A program made the position numbers and the translations under genes. The notes below the pieces were generated by a model. It saw only the letters and a program-made list of their open reading frames with translations, was not told the DNA's origin and made no database searches. Below are positions 38,360-48,496 of a stretch of DNA of 64,000 nucleotides, in pieces (position 1 is the first letter of the stretch; the number at the start of each line of letters is the position of its first letter). The DNA comes from Roseibium algicola (lineage in GTDB: Bacteria > Pseudomonadota > Alphaproteobacteria > Rhizobiales > Stappiaceae), in contig NZ_CP019630.1 in assembly GCF_001999245.1 (NCBI RefSeq), forward strand, positions 1,984,001 through 2,048,000, given 5' to 3'.

Positions 38360-40359
38360 TGCGAAACCAGCTCGATTGCAAACCTGTCGAACTCGAAATG
38401 GCTCTCTTGCGACTTTGCCTTGTTCCACTGACCGGCGAGCACGCTCGGCTTGCCGGCAAGGCGCAGCACGGTAACCGGATCGGTCTCGAGGACGTAGGGG
38501 CCGCCCTCCTGACCGTCAGCAGCGGGCAATTCCAGTTCGATGGCAGCGGAAAGCGCACGTTCTCGCCGTTTCAGACGCAGCAGAGCACCATCGGTCGAAA
38601 GCGATTCCAGAACCTTGTTGCCATAAGCCCTGCCCGCCTTGTCGCACACTGTCTTGACAATCTGCTTGCTGAACAGATTGACATCGAAACGCGATACTTC
38701 AGGCTTGCCTTCGGGATCTCCGGAGAGGCGGGTCAAGGACAGGTTCAGATAAGAACCGCAGCCTTTCGTCCAAATCCAGGCCATTGCGCCAATCTGGTTG
38801 TTCGTATCCTCCAGCAGCGACAACGATACGCTTTCATGGCCGCTTTGTTCATGCAACTTGAACTTGAGACTCAGGTCGAAATCGCCGTCAGGCAGCGGCT
38901 CGTCAAGAACGAGGCGGTTCAGCGCGTTCTTGTTGTCGTAGATCGTATCGCCCCCCAGTGCGGAGACAAACAGGGTGCCGCTTCCGGTAAACCTGGTCAG
39001 CCTGTCGGTTCCATTCAGTGTCTGCCAGCTGGCTGCCAGCTCCGGGCCGTCAAACGTTTCTTCAAACACAAGGGTGCTGGCCGGAACGGCCTCTTCAGCT
39101 TCCGGCTCCGGTGCGGGAGGTTCCGCTGCCTTGCCTGCGTCCGCAACTGCCTGCTTGACGGCCTCGGTGAAGCTTTCGGCATTGTTGGCGGCGTAATAGT
39201 TGCCGCCGCCATTCTCGGCAATGCACTGAAGGGCCTGGTTCTCCTCCTGCGTCAGGTCAAACCCGACCACATGGACGCGGGTGTTGATACCGCGCTCGGC
39301 CAATGCCTTCGCCGCGGCGCATGGGTCACCGCCACAGGTTTCCAGCCCGTCTGAAATCAGAAGCACGTTTGCCGGCCGGTTGGAGGCGGGCATGGCGGAA
39401 GCCGCCTGTTGCAGGGCGGCTGCGATAGGAGTTTTTCCACGAGGCGTAATCGCGTCGATAACCGGCTTCAGACGTTCGGTATCGAAGTTGGAAACCGGAT
39501 ACAGGATCTCGGTGTCTCCGCAATCCCCTTCCCGGCGATGTCCGTAGGCCATGAGGCCGACATTGGTCTGAGCCGGCAGGTCACCGATAAGACCTGTCAG
39601 CGCCTGTTTCGCGGTGGTGATCTTGGCAACACCGTCAACCTGGCCCCACATGGAGCCTGAACCGTCCAGAACGAACAGAAGGTCGCTCCCTTCAGAGGAC
39701 AGGCCGTTTCCGGGAAGGTCCCCTTCCTCCATGCCGGGTATTACCGCGTCTCCGCCGTTTGCAGCCTGTGTCTGCCCCGACCCAACGGTGGACCCGGTCA
39801 CTGAACCGTCCTTGAGCGTGATCTCGGAACCTGGATCCGATCTGATGTCCACACCGGCGGACTGCAAAAGATCGGACAGCGACCAGTCGTTTGTTTCGGA
39901 ATAGATGTCGTTGATCTGCCAGGAACCGTCCGGCACGGTTATCAGCGTGTAGATGTGCCGGATCGGCATTCCGAAGTTGGTAAAAGTCACCTGGATCCGG
40001 GCAGCGCCCTGCAAGAGAGGTACGTCCGGATCGGGCCGGATACTGAGATCGGAAATGCTCGCGTCCTGGGCATCATAGACCGGATCGAATTGCAAAAGCC
40101 CCTGAAGCTCCCCTTGCACAAGACCGTCAACGAGGAACTCCTTAGCGGCCGGAGCGTCGTTCAGGAGCGGCGTATCGCCGTCGTTGAACCGCTTGGAATG
40201 TTCGGCATAAAACAGCCGCACGAGGTTCTCTGCGGCGGCGACATCACCTTGCTGAGCATGAGAAGGTAAAGCTGCACAAAGGGCGAGCGAGAAAGGAACC
40301 ACGAGCCGCAGTACGCGCGCCCGAGAGGGAAGAGCAGACATGGGAAACTCCGGGCTCAT
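38356..40359 (-). CDS. Exported von Willebrand factor A protein with C-terminal lectin-like domain
   Basis: 667 residues. After a signal peptide (cut near SHAQ, about 36) come a DUF3828-like domain (about 40-160), a linker, and a VWA domain (about 226-410) with the MIDAS residues D232, S234, S236 (DGSGSMWG), T310 (GKTPI) and D337 (SDGLETCGG). A Pro/Glu-rich linker leads to a C-terminal domain (about 430-667) homologous to the whole mature protein encoded by the upstream gene. It overlaps both neighbours by 4 bp. A second ATG at 40341 has the better ribosome-binding site. Confidence 0.85.
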   Translation of the reverse strand: MSPEFPMSALPSRARVLRLVVPFSLALCAALPSHAQQGDVAAAENLVRLFYAEHSKRFNDGDTPLLNDAPAAKEFLVDGLVQGELQGLLQFDPVYDAQDASISDLSIRPDPDVPLLQGAARIQVTFTNFGMPIRHIYTLITVPDGSWQINDIYSETNDWSLSDLLQSAGVDIRSDPGSEITLKDGSVTGSTVGSGQTQAANGGDAVIPGMEEGDLPGNGLSSEGSDLLFVLDGSGSMWGQVDGVAKITTAKQALTGLIGDLPAQTNVGLMAYGHRREGDCGDTEILYPVSNFDTERLKPVIDAITPRGKTPIAAALQQAASAMPASNRPANVLLISDGLETCGGDPCAAAKALAERGINTRVHVVGFDLTQEENQALQCIAENGGGNYYAANNAESFTEAVKQAVADAGKAAEPPAPEPEAEEAVPASTLVFEETFDGPELAASWQTLNGTDRLTRFTGSGTLFVSALGGDTIYDNKNALNRLVLDEPLPDGDFDLSLKFKLHEQSGHESVSLSLLEDTNNQIGAMAWIWTKGCGSYLNLSLTRLSGDPEGKPEVSRFDVNLFSKQIVKTVCDKAGRAYGNKVLESLSTDGALLRLKRRERALSAAIELELPAADGQEGGPYVLETDPVTVLRLAGKPSVLAGQWNKAKSQESHFEFDRFAIELVSQ

Positions 40360-41279
40360 TGTTGCGGACGGCGGATGCTGAAGTGGTCGAACTCGGCCAG
40401 CGTTTCACCGCTGCCGGCGCGGCTGCCCTGGCCAAGCAGGAAAACCGGTTTGCCGAAAGGCGCCATGCGGGCAATCCAGTTGGTGTGAACGGTCTCGAGA
40501 CCGGCGGGCTTTTGCGCCCCTCTGTCCGGAACGGTCAATGTCAGGGAGGTCCGGTAGCGCAACCTTCTTCTGGAAAGGGTCAGCTCAAAACCTTCTGCAA
40601 ACAGGTTCGACAGGATCTGATCCCCGAGAGGCCGGCCGGCCTTGTCGCAAACGGACTTGAGGATGGGACCGTCAAACAGGCTGTGGTTGGCGGCGGTCAA
40701 AACCGGCTCTCCTTCCGGCATTACCGGCTGATTGGCGACAGTCCGCAGGAACAGTGCAGGACCGCACCCCTTGGTGAGCACATAAAGATGGGCTGCAATA
40801 AAATTGTCCGGACTTTCCCGAAGTCCCAGCCAGACTTCGTCGTAACCGGTTTTCGGATCGAGCTTGCCCTTGATAGCAAGATCGAAGTCTCCCTCAGGCG
40901 GCACGCCTTGCAGCTCGAAGATGTTGCTCGAATCCGCATTTCGCAGACTGTTCTTGCCGCCGCTCGTGAGCGCAAGCAGGATGCCGTTCTCTACAACGAA
41001 GGAGTCCTTGTCAGCATTCAGGAGTTGCCAGTGCCCGGCCAGATCCTTGCCGTCAAACGGCTCCTCGAAGGGAAGTTCGATCGCGGTGGCAGTCGGTGCC
41101 TGGCCGCCGTCGGCTGCGGCCAGCCTGGCCTGTTCTTCAGCTGTCAGGTTTGTCTGGGCCTGCGCCGAAACCGCGCCGAGCAGAAAAACTGCAGTTGCCT
41201 GAAATAGCGAACGTACCGATTTCCCGGATCTGCGCACCAGCTTCTGCAAGCGGGAAGAAACTTTCGTGCATACGGCCAT
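40356..41279 (-). CDS. Exported protein homologous to the VWA protein's C-terminal domain
   Basis: 307 residues with a signal peptide (hydrophobic run ATAVFLLGAVSAQA near 28-42). The mature part matches the C-terminal domain of the downstream VWA protein: FEEPFDGKDLAGHWQLLN against FEETFDGPELAASWQTLN, LTKGCGP against WTKGCGS, and SVCDKAGRPLGDQIL against TVCDKAGRAYGNKVL. The fold is probably concanavalin-like, inferred from the EFDHF/EFDRF edge strand. First gene of a three-gene operon with 4-bp overlaps; site D lies 60 bp upstream. Confidence 0.8.
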   Translation of the reverse strand: MAVCTKVSSRLQKLVRRSGKSVRSLFQATAVFLLGAVSAQAQTNLTAEEQARLAAADGGQAPTATAIELPFEEPFDGKDLAGHWQLLNADKDSFVVENGILLALTSGGKNSLRNADSSNIFELQGVPPEGDFDLAIKGKLDPKTGYDEVWLGLRESPDNFIAAHLYVLTKGCGPALFLRTVANQPVMPEGEPVLTAANHSLFDGPILKSVCDKAGRPLGDQILSNLFAEGFELTLSRRRLRYRTSLTLTVPDRGAQKPAGLETVHTNWIARMAPFGKPVFLLGQGSRAGSGETLAEFDHFSIRRPQQ

Positions 41280-41339
41280 CTATAAATGCTCCAACCGTGG
41301 TCGACGGCTGGAAGCCTATAGAGGCGTGGCAGATCGGCC

Positions 41340-41357
41340 CTCCCTCAAATGGGAGAG
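41340..41357. promoter_or_regulatory. LuxR-regulon operator candidate, site D
   Basis: CTCCCTCAAATGGGAGAG, a perfect CTCCC-N6-GGGAG inverted repeat. It lies 60 bp upstream of the first gene of the VWA operon. In the gene's direction a TATAGG hexamer follows about 20 bp downstream, a reasonable -10 for a LuxR-type activated promoter. Confidence 0.7.
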
Positions 41358-41504
41358 ACGTCGAATGTAAATCACTATTCAGGACTGTTTTTGCAAAGAA
41401 ATTGCCGGGGGATTGCAGACGGTACATGCCCGCTTCAAAGGCTCATTCGATAACGCCCCGGGCAACGCAGGCACAGGGTGGGCTGCAAGCTGCCTTTCAA
41501 AAAC

Positions 41505-41537
41505 AAGTCCCGCTGCCTCATGGAAGCAGCGGGACTT
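41505..41537 (-). terminator. Rho-independent terminator of dapB-gpmA
   Basis: Perfect 12-bp stem AAGTCCCGCTGC / GCAGCGGGACTT with a 9-nt loop, followed on the minus strand by a T-rich run (TTGTTTTTG). It starts 25 bp after the gpmA stop codon. Confidence 0.9.
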
Positions 41538-41561
41538 GAATTTCGGCAATGCAGACAGGCC

Positions 41562-42182
41562 TCAGTCGGCGAGATCCTGGACGCTGACCACGCCGCCGTT
41601 TTCATCGAGGCGATAGATGATCGGCGTTCCGGTGCCCAGTTCGCGCTTCAGGATTTCTTCCGGTGAAAGATCTTCCAGATCCATGATCAGCGACCGCAGC
41701 GAGTTGCCATGCGCGGCAACGATCGTGCGGCTGCCAGCCAGGACGCGCGGCAGAATTTCGGACTTGTAGTAAGGCAGAACGCGCTCTGCGGTCATCTTCA
41801 GGCTTTCACCGCCCGGAGGCGGAATGTCGTAGGAGCGGCGCCAGATATGGACTTGCTCTTCGCCGAATTTCTCGCGCGCTTCGTCCTTGTTCATGCCGGT
41901 GATGTCACCGTAGTCACGCTCGTTGAGAGCCTGATCCTTGAAGGTTTCAAGGCCGGTCTGGCCCAGTTCTTCCAGGATGATGTCCAGCGTCTTCTGTGCA
42001 CGCGACAGATCGGAGGTGAAAGCAACGTCGAAAGACAGCTTCAGATCCCTGAGCTGTTCGCCGGCCTTGTGCGCCTCCGCCACGCCCTGCTCGGTCAGGT
42101 CCGGGTTTTTCCAGCCGGTGAACAGGTTCTTCAAATTCCAGTCGCTCTGTCCGTGACGGACAAGCACAAGAAGGCGGTCCAT
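41562..42182 (-). CDS. gpmA: 2,3-bisphosphoglycerate-dependent phosphoglycerate mutase
   Basis: 206 residues; interconverts 3- and 2-phosphoglycerate in glycolysis. [20 protein letters not shown] contains the phospho-accepting H10, and [15 protein letters not shown] and [11 protein letters not shown] supply the other signature residues, including the second histidine. The length fits the compact alphaproteobacterial form. A GAGGAG ribosome-binding site precedes the ATG. It follows dapB by 29 bp in the same operon. Confidence 0.95.
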   Translation of the reverse strand: MDRLLVLVRHGQSDWNLKNLFTGWKNPDLTEQGVAEAHKAGEQLRDLKLSFDVAFTSDLSRAQKTLDIILEELGQTGLETFKDQALNERDYGDITGMNKDEAREKFGEEQVHIWRRSYDIPPPGGESLKMTAERVLPYYKSEILPRVLAGSRTIVAAHGNSLRSLIMDLEDLSPEEILKRELGTGTPIIYRLDENGGVVSVQDLAD

Positions 42183-42211
42183 GCCATTCTCCTCAAGCTA
42201 AATGCGTATCT

Positions 42212-43024
42212 TCAAGAATCCAGGCCGAGGACATCGGCCATCGAATAAAACCCGGGCTTCTGGTCAAATCCCCACAGTGCCGCCTTGACGGCTCCGCGGG
42301 CAAACAGTTGCCGGTCTTCCGCCCGGTGAGTGAGTTCGATGCGCTCGCCTTCACCTGCAAAAATCACTGAATGCTCCCCGATGACCGACCCGCCCCGCAG
42401 GGTTGCAAAGCCTATGTCGCCGATCTTGCGAGGGTCCATGATACCGTCGCGCGAACGGACCGAATGGGCGGCCAGATCCAGGCCCCGGCCCTGCGCAGCC
42501 GCTTCGCCAAGCAACAGCGCCGTGCCCGAGGGGGCATCCACCTTGTGCTTGTGATGCATTTCCAGAACCTCGATGTCGAAATCCGCATCAAGCGCGGCGG
42601 CAGCCTTGCGCACCAGGCTCGCCAGCAGATTGACACCCAGGCTCATGTTTCCGGATTTGACGATACGGGCATGACGGGCAGCCGCCTTCAGAGGTTCGTC
42701 CTGCCCTTCAGCCCAACCGGTGGTGCCGATGACATGGACGATGCGAGCCTGCGCGGCCAGTTCGGCAAACCAGAGACTTGCCGCCGGAGCCGTGAAATCC
42801 AGGACGCCGTCAGAGGCGGCAAAGGCTGTCAACGGATCGTCGGTGACAGGAACGCCCAAGGAACCTGTTCCAGCCAGGTCGCCCACATCCTTGCCAAGAA
42901 ACTCGGAGCCCTCGCGTTCGATCGCCGCGACGACGGTAGCACCCGTTGTTTCCGTGACCGCCCGCGTCAATGCCCGGCCCATTCGGCCACCGGCTCCAAC
43001 GACTACCAAGCGCATCTGCCCCAT
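42212..43024 (-). CDS. dapB: 4-hydroxy-tetrahydrodipicolinate reductase
   Basis: 270 residues from the ATG at 43024, which has GGAG 7 bp upstream. It reduces 4-hydroxy-tetrahydrodipicolinate in the lysine/diaminopimelate pathway. The NAD(P)-binding motif [10 protein letters not shown] lies at the N-terminus, and the substrate motif [15 protein letters not shown] lies mid-protein. The [12 protein letters not shown] segment is also typical. Upstream is a 501-bp AT-rich gap that should hold its promoter. Confidence 0.96.
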   Translation of the reverse strand: MGQMRLVVVGAGGRMGRALTRAVTETTGATVVAAIEREGSEFLGKDVGDLAGTGSLGVPVTDDPLTAFAASDGVLDFTAPAASLWFAELAAQARIVHVIGTTGWAEGQDEPLKAAARHARIVKSGNMSLGVNLLASLVRKAAAALDADFDIEVLEMHHKHKVDAPSGTALLLGEAAAQGRGLDLAAHSVRSRDGIMDPRKIGDIGFATLRGGSVIGEHSVIFAGEGERIELTHRAEDRQLFARGAVKAALWGFDQKPGFYSMADVLGLDS

Positions 43025-43525
43025 CAAGTGGCTCCGTCTTCCGCAATAGGCCAATCGACCCCAATTCACTTCACGATTGGGGGTATACCAGTTTCGCCGG
43101 GGGAGGCAAACGCCCGATCATGCGAGAGGACAGCAGCACTCAATAGAAATGGCTCCTGTCAAATATTACTATACTCAATCCCAACTTTATTGATGAACAG
43201 CAAGTTAAATTGACAATAAAAAGGCAATATCTTCACCATTCCAATTCACCAAAGGTAAACCTCGAGCAGTTACGTTTGAGTCTGTAAGTGTTTTTTCTTG
43301 CAATTGCAAAACAGGAGGCAGGTTTCATGATACTGTGCTTATGGACGCATCGGTTCGTCACAACCTGTCTTTTCCCGAAGCTGTCCACACCCGCCGCCGG
43401 GTGCCTTGTACTTGCAAGACCAGCAACAACCTGTTGTTCCAACCGAGAAGGACCCCGCGCCGCCTTGCTTCCCGTCATGTTCGATTTACCCGTCAGATGA
43501 TGCCCGCCGGTTCAGGAGCGCTTCG
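43025..43525. other. 501-bp intergenic region, partly AT-rich, with a possible small ORF
   Basis: It separates divergent dapB and the GGDEF/EAL gene. The stretch 43140-43330 is clearly more AT-rich than its surroundings and includes TTGACA at 43210-43215. The only coding candidate is the small ORF at 43327-43500. Nothing else was recognised. Confidence 0.6.
43327..43500 (+). CDS. Possible 57-residue leader ORF upstream of the GGDEF/EAL gene
   Basis: An ATG at 43327 has a full AGGAGG Shine-Dalgarno sequence 8 bp upstream and opens a 57-codon frame ending 25 bp before the TTG start of the GGDEF/EAL gene. The predicted peptide (MILCLWTHRFVTTCLF at its start) has a hydrophobic, cysteine-containing N-terminus but matches nothing I know. 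It may be chance, or a leader that couples translation to the downstream gene. Confidence 0.3.
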   Translation: MILCLWTHRFVTTCLFPKLSTPAAGCLVLARPATTCCSNREGPRAALLPVMFDLPVR

Positions 43526-46282
43526 TTGAAGGCCAGTTTTTCCATTCCCTTCAGCCGCCTTGTCATGGCTCTGTTTGCGTTCGGCCTTATGGGAACGGCG
43601 ATCGCGCTCTTCTGGATTACGTACCTTGGCAGCCTGTCGATTGCCGAACATGAAATTGCCCGCAGCGCAAAATCCAAGGCAACACTCGCAAGGCTCGTCT
43701 TCACCCAGCATCTGGACAAACTCGAAACGCAGATCCGCGCGGTCGCGGCCAACCCGGATATCCGGCAGGCACTGGTGGACAACGACAAGGAGACCGCCAA
43801 GGTCATCATTGAACGCGCTTCCGAAGGTATGACCAGCGCGGTTCTGGACATTCTCCTGATCGATCTTCCAGGTGAAAACGGCTGGGTAAACGGCAGTCTC
43901 GGCCTGATCGACCTGAGCCACCAGTTGCCGGTGAAGATACGTGCGGCCATGCCGCCCGACATCTGGGTAACTTACGCGGACCATGATTCCGATCCCATAC
44001 AGATCACCGCAGCGCTCTCTGTTCTAGTACTGGATTCCGATACCGGCCGAGTCCTCGGCAGGATTTATGGCGGGACGACTATCACCGATTCCTTCTCCCT
44101 GCCGGGTGTCCTCGCCAAGGCGCTACGGGTGGAAGATATCGCCTTCTATCACCATGAGGATGTTGTGGCAGGCATGGGTGACCTGACCACGGAAGTGCTT
44201 CCCGAACGGCTCTACGCTACACCTGACGACGTCAATTACGCGCTGAACGGAGAGAACCTTTTCGTTTTTGCTCCGCTGATGCAGGGCCTGGACGGCCACA
44301 TGCTTGCGACCGTGATCAAGCAGCCCGTGGACACCCTGCAAAAGGTCGAGGAAACCTACAGCCAGCTGTTCACGCCGTTCCTGCTTTATACGGCGATACT
44401 GGCAATCGGTGCCGCGCTTCTGGTCAATCGCATCACCACGGCCGGCCTGGGCAGGCTGCTGAACTACGCGATGAGCCTGCGGCAGGACAAGGTGGTGTCG
44501 CCGCCGCCGCCCGGGCTGATCTTCGAATTCAACAAACTGGCGACCATGTTCCAGGCGGCGTTTGAATCCGTTCGTGACCGCGATGCCCAGTTCAAGGACA
44601 TGATCGACGGCTCGATGCACGGCGTGCTGGTTCATGCCAACCATCGCATCCTTTATGTGAACGACGCCCTGCTGAAAATGTGCGGTTACGCCCCCGGAGA
44701 ACCCGAACAGCTTGTCGAATCCCCCACACTGGTGATCTACGCGCCGGAAGAGCACAGCCGGTTGCGCAGCTATTACAACATGCGTGAAAATGGCGAAGGC
44801 GCGCCGCGCGCCTATGAGGTCAAGGGCATCCGCAAGGATGGAGAGACCATCTGGCTGGAGCAGCATGTCCGGTTGACGGAATGGCGCGGGGAACGCGCCT
44901 ATTACGCTACCATCACGGACATCAGCGAGCGCAAGCGCCAGGAAGAACTGGCAACCAAGAATGCCAACTTCGACATTCTGACCGGTCTGCCGAACCGGCG
45001 CCTGTTCATGGACCGTTTGCGCCAGGCGATCCAGCGCGGCAAGCATATGGGCGACCTGACGGCGCTGATGATCCTCGACCTCGACCGGTTCAAGACCGTC
45101 AACGAAACCTATGGTCCCAAGGCCGGGGACAAGGTCATCGAAACCGTAGCCGCGCGTCTGACCAGGACCCTTGGTCCGGACCAGACCGTGGCCCGCATGG
45201 GCGGCGACGAATTCGCCATTATCCTGTCGAACCCGGAAGACCGCTGGCAGATCGAACAGACCGCCCGTGACATTCTGAAGGCGATCGGCGACCCGATCAA
45301 ACTGGAAGACGGCAATGAAGCCGTGCTTGCCGGCAGCCTCGGCATTACCGTCTGCCCGCACGACGGCACACACGAGGAAGCGCTGCTGATGCAGGCCGAC
45401 ACCAGCATGCTGCAGGCCAAGGCCGATAGCGGTGCCAGTTACCGGTTCTTTGCCACGCGCATGAATGAACAGGCCGCCCGAGCAAGCCAGATCGAGATCT
45501 GCCTCCGGCAAGCCATCGACAAGGGTGAGCTGCACCTGAATTTCCAACCGATCGTGGACTATGAAAAGAACCGCGTGGTGAGCTGCGAAACCCTGGCCCG
45601 CTGGACCGATCCCAAGTTGGGTGTCGTCCCTCCGACCGAATTCATCAAGGTGGCCGAAGACTGCGGGCTCATCGTGCCGCTCGGTGAACAGGTGCTGCGC
45701 GAGGCCTGCGAATTCTTCCAGTCCTGCAACCGCAACGGCCTGCAGCTCGACGGGATCAGCGTCAACATATCGCCGCGCCAGTGCAGGGATGCGGATTTCC
45801 TGCCTCGGCTGAGAGAAATCCTCGACGGGACCGGCATGGACCCGGCCCGCCTGCAGCTGGAAGTCACCGAAAGCGTGATGTTCGACGACCAGCGCGTCAA
45901 CCCGGTCGAAATTCTGGAAGCCATCAGCAACCTCGGCATCAAGATCTCCCTGGATGATTTCGGCACCGGCTATTCGTCGCTCAGCTACCTGAAGCGCCTG
46001 CCGATCGACACGCTCAAGATCGACCGGACCTTCATCATGGGCCTGGAGCGGGATGTGGACGGCCAGGCACTGGTTCAGGCGATCATTTCAATGGCCGGCT
46101 CGCTGCATATCGAAGTCGTGTGCGAGGGAGCCGAAACGCACGAACAATGTGAGCTGATCCATTCCTTCGGCTGCTCGCTCATCCAGGGGTACAGCTTTTC
46201 GCGCCCGCTTTCCGGCGTCGACTTCCACCGCTATCTCGCCAAGATGAACGGCGTCGATTCAGTTGCCGCCCGGGCTGGCTGA
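43526..46282 (+). CDS. Membrane-bound GGDEF/EAL protein with periplasmic sensor and PAS domain (c-di-GMP turnover)
   Basis: 918 residues from a TTG at 43526, preferred because AGGAG lies 7 bp upstream and the first membrane helix starts soon after; longer frames lack such a site. Layout: helix at about 15-35, periplasmic sensor of about 250 residues, second helix near 288-305, PAS at about 350-460, GGDEF with intact GGDEF at about 558, and EAL at about 660-900. The EAL motif reads ETL (CETLARW), keeping the catalytic glutamate; DDFGTGYSS and CEGAET are present. Both cyclase and phosphodiesterase may be active. Confidence 0.9.
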   Translation: MKASFSIPFSRLVMALFAFGLMGTAIALFWITYLGSLSIAEHEIARSAKSKATLARLVFTQHLDKLETQIRAVAANPDIRQALVDNDKETAKVIIERASEGMTSAVLDILLIDLPGENGWVNGSLGLIDLSHQLPVKIRAAMPPDIWVTYADHDSDPIQITAALSVLVLDSDTGRVLGRIYGGTTITDSFSLPGVLAKALRVEDIAFYHHEDVVAGMGDLTTEVLPERLYATPDDVNYALNGENLFVFAPLMQGLDGHMLATVIKQPVDTLQKVEETYSQLFTPFLLYTAILAIGAALLVNRITTAGLGRLLNYAMSLRQDKVVSPPPPGLIFEFNKLATMFQAAFESVRDRDAQFKDMIDGSMHGVLVHANHRILYVNDALLKMCGYAPGEPEQLVESPTLVIYAPEEHSRLRSYYNMRENGEGAPRAYEVKGIRKDGETIWLEQHVRLTEWRGERAYYATITDISERKRQEELATKNANFDILTGLPNRRLFMDRLRQAIQRGKHMGDLTALMILDLDRFKTVNETYGPKAGDKVIETVAARLTRTLGPDQTVARMGGDEFAIILSNPEDRWQIEQTARDILKAIGDPIKLEDGNEAVLAGSLGITVCPHDGTHEEALLMQADTSMLQAKADSGASYRFFATRMNEQAARASQIEICLRQAIDKGELHLNFQPIVDYEKNRVVSCETLARWTDPKLGVVPPTEFIKVAEDCGLIVPLGEQVLREACEFFQSCNRNGLQLDGISVNISPRQCRDADFLPRLREILDGTGMDPARLQLEVTESVMFDDQRVNPVEILEAISNLGIKISLDDFGTGYSSLSYLKRLPIDTLKIDRTFIMGLERDVDGQALVQAIISMAGSLHIEVVCEGAETHEQCELIHSFGCSLIQGYSFSRPLSGVDFHRYLAKMNGVDSVAARAG

Positions 46283-46311
46283 CCAGGCTTTCTCGCTTCA
46301 AGACAAACAAA

Positions 46312-46335
46312 AACGGGGACCTTTCGGTCCCCGTT
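46312..46335. terminator. Bidirectional terminator between the GGDEF/EAL gene and pnp
   Basis: Perfect 10-bp stem AACGGGGACC / GGTCCCCGTT with a TTTC loop. On the minus strand it continues into TTTTTGTTTG, a strong U-tract for pnp; on the plus strand only short T runs follow. Confidence 0.9.
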
Positions 46336-46363
46336 TCATATCTTGCGTCAGTCGGACGGAAGC

Positions 46364-48496
46364 TTATTCAGCTTCTTCCTTCTTTTCGATTTCCTTGCCG
46401 GTTTCCTGGTCGACAACCTTCATGGACAGGCGGACCTTGCCGCGCTCGTCGAAGCCCATGAGCTTGACCCAGACCTTGTCGCCTTCCTTGATCACGTCGG
46501 TGACCTTGGCAACTTTCTTCGGAGCCAGCTGGGAGATGTGGACCAGACCGTCCTTCGCACCGAAGAAGTTCACGAATGCGCCGAAATCAACGCATTTGAC
46601 GACGGTGCCTTCGTAGATCATGCCCACTTCCGGCTCAGCGGCGATGGAGTTGATCCAGTTGACGGCAGCCTTGATCGCCTTGCCGTCGGCAGATGCGATC
46701 TTGACGGTGCCGTCGTCTTCGATGTTGACCTTCGCCCCGGTCTTTTCCACGATTTCGCGGATGACCTTGCCGCCCGAACCGATGACTTCACGGATCTTGT
46801 CGACCGGGATCTTCATCACTTCGATGCGCGGAGCATGTTCGCCGAGCTCGGCACGAGCCTCGGTGATGGCCTTGGACATTTCGCCGAGGATGTGGATACG
46901 GCCGTCCTTGGCCTGACCCAGAGCGACCTTCATGATCTCTTCGGTGATACCGTCGATCTTGATGTCCATCTGCAGCGACGTGATACCGTCCTGGGTACCG
47001 GCGACCTTGAAGTCCATGTCGCCGAGGTGATCTTCATCGCCCAGGATGTCGGACAGAACCGCAAAACGGTCGCCGTCCTTGATCAGGCCCATGGCGATAC
47101 CGGCAACCGGTGCCTTCAGCGGAACGCCGGCATCCATCAGCGACAGCGAAGTGCCGCAGACGGTTGCCATGGAAGACGAACCGTTGGATTCGGTGACTTC
47201 GGAAACGACGCGGACTGTGTACGGGAACTCGTGATGCGGAGGCATCATCGGGTTGATCGCACGCCATGCCAGCTTGCCGTGACCGATTTCGCGGCGTCCC
47301 GGGGAGCCCATGCGGCCGGTTTCACCGACGGAGTAAGGCGGGAAGTTGTAGTGCAGCATGAAGTGAGACTTCACGGTGCCTTCCAGAAGATCGATGAACT
47401 GCTCGTCTTCGCCGGTGCCGAGGGTGGCAACGACCAGGCCCTGGGTTTCACCACGGGTGAAGAGTGCGGAACCGTGCGCACGCGGCAGAATGCCGACTTC
47501 GGACGAGATCGCACGGACGGTCGACAGGTCACGTCCGTCGATACGGGTGCCGGTGTCGAGGATCGCGCCACGAACGATTTCAGCTTCCAGTTTCTTGAAC
47601 TGCTCGCCCAGAACGGTGCTTTCGACGGCTTCGCCTTCGGCAGCGTTGGTGATCAGCGCTTCAACGACCTTCGCCTTGGCAGCGTCGACTGCGTTCTTGC
47701 GGTCGGTCTTGGACGTGATCTTGTAAGCGGCAACAAGCTCGGCCTCGGCCAGAGCCTTGACCTTGCCGAACAGCTCGGAATGATCCGGCAGGACCAGCTC
47801 GCGCGGTTCCTTGGCAGCGGTTTCAGCCAGTTTGATGATCGCGTCGATCACCGGCTGGAAGCCCTTGTGGCCGAACATCACAGCGCCGAGCATGATGTCT
47901 TCGTTCAGTTCCTTGGCTTCGGATTCAACCATCAGAACGGCGTCGTTGGTACCGGCAACAACCAGATCCAGAGAGGATTCCGGCATGTCGTCGACCAGCG
48001 GGTTCAGCACGTATTCGCCGTTGATGTAGCCAACGCGTGCGCCGCCGATCGGCCCCATGAACGGAACGCCGGAAAGGGTCAGTGCAGCGGAAGATGCCAC
48101 CATCGCCAGGATGTCCGGAGCGTTTTCCAGATCGTGCGACAGAACGGTGATGACCACCTGGGTGTCGTTCTTGTAGCCGTCCGCGAACAGCGGGCGGATC
48201 GGACGGTCGATCAGGCGGGACGTCAGCGTCTCGTGCTCCGACGGACGGCCTTCACGCTTGAAGTAGCCACCCGGGATCTTACCAGCGGCAAATGCCTTTT
48301 CCTGGTAGTTCACGGTGAGCGGGAAAAAATCCTGGCCCGGCTTCGGAGACTTGGCGGAAACAACCGTCGCCAGAACCTTCGTTTCGCCATAGGTCGCCAT
48401 GACGGCGCCGTCGGCCTGACGGGCAACCTTGCCCGTTTCGAGGACGAGCGGGCGTCCGCCCCACTCGACTTCTACACGATGAATATCAAACATCAT
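46364..48496 (-). CDS. pnp: Polyribonucleotide nucleotidyltransferase (PNPase)
   Basis: 710 residues; phosphorolytic 3'-5' exoribonuclease and part of the degradosome. Two RNase PH-type domains are followed by a KH domain ([18 protein letters not shown]) and an S1 domain ([20 protein letters not shown]). The active-site region shows the usual GSAG-type and [20 protein letters not shown] text. AAGGA lies upstream of the ATG. It follows rpsO on the same strand across a 349-bp gap, as in many bacteria where rpsO and pnp are partly co-transcribed. Confidence 0.97.
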   Translation of the reverse strand: MMFDIHRVEVEWGGRPLVLETGKVARQADGAVMATYGETKVLATVVSAKSPKPGQDFFPLTVNYQEKAFAAGKIPGGYFKREGRPSEHETLTSRLIDRPIRPLFADGYKNDTQVVITVLSHDLENAPDILAMVASSAALTLSGVPFMGPIGGARVGYINGEYVLNPLVDDMPESSLDLVVAGTNDAVLMVESEAKELNEDIMLGAVMFGHKGFQPVIDAIIKLAETAAKEPRELVLPDHSELFGKVKALAEAELVAAYKITSKTDRKNAVDAAKAKVVEALITNAAEGEAVESTVLGEQFKKLEAEIVRGAILDTGTRIDGRDLSTVRAISSEVGILPRAHGSALFTRGETQGLVVATLGTGEDEQFIDLLEGTVKSHFMLHYNFPPYSVGETGRMGSPGRREIGHGKLAWRAINPMMPPHHEFPYTVRVVSEVTESNGSSSMATVCGTSLSLMDAGVPLKAPVAGIAMGLIKDGDRFAVLSDILGDEDHLGDMDFKVAGTQDGITSLQMDIKIDGITEEIMKVALGQAKDGRIHILGEMSKAITEARAELGEHAPRIEVMKIPVDKIREVIGSGGKVIREIVEKTGAKVNIEDDGTVKIASADGKAIKAAVNWINSIAAEPEVGMIYEGTVVKCVDFGAFVNFFGAKDGLVHISQLAPKKVAKVTDVIKEGDKVWVKLMGFDERGKVRLSMKVVDQETGKEIEKKEEAE

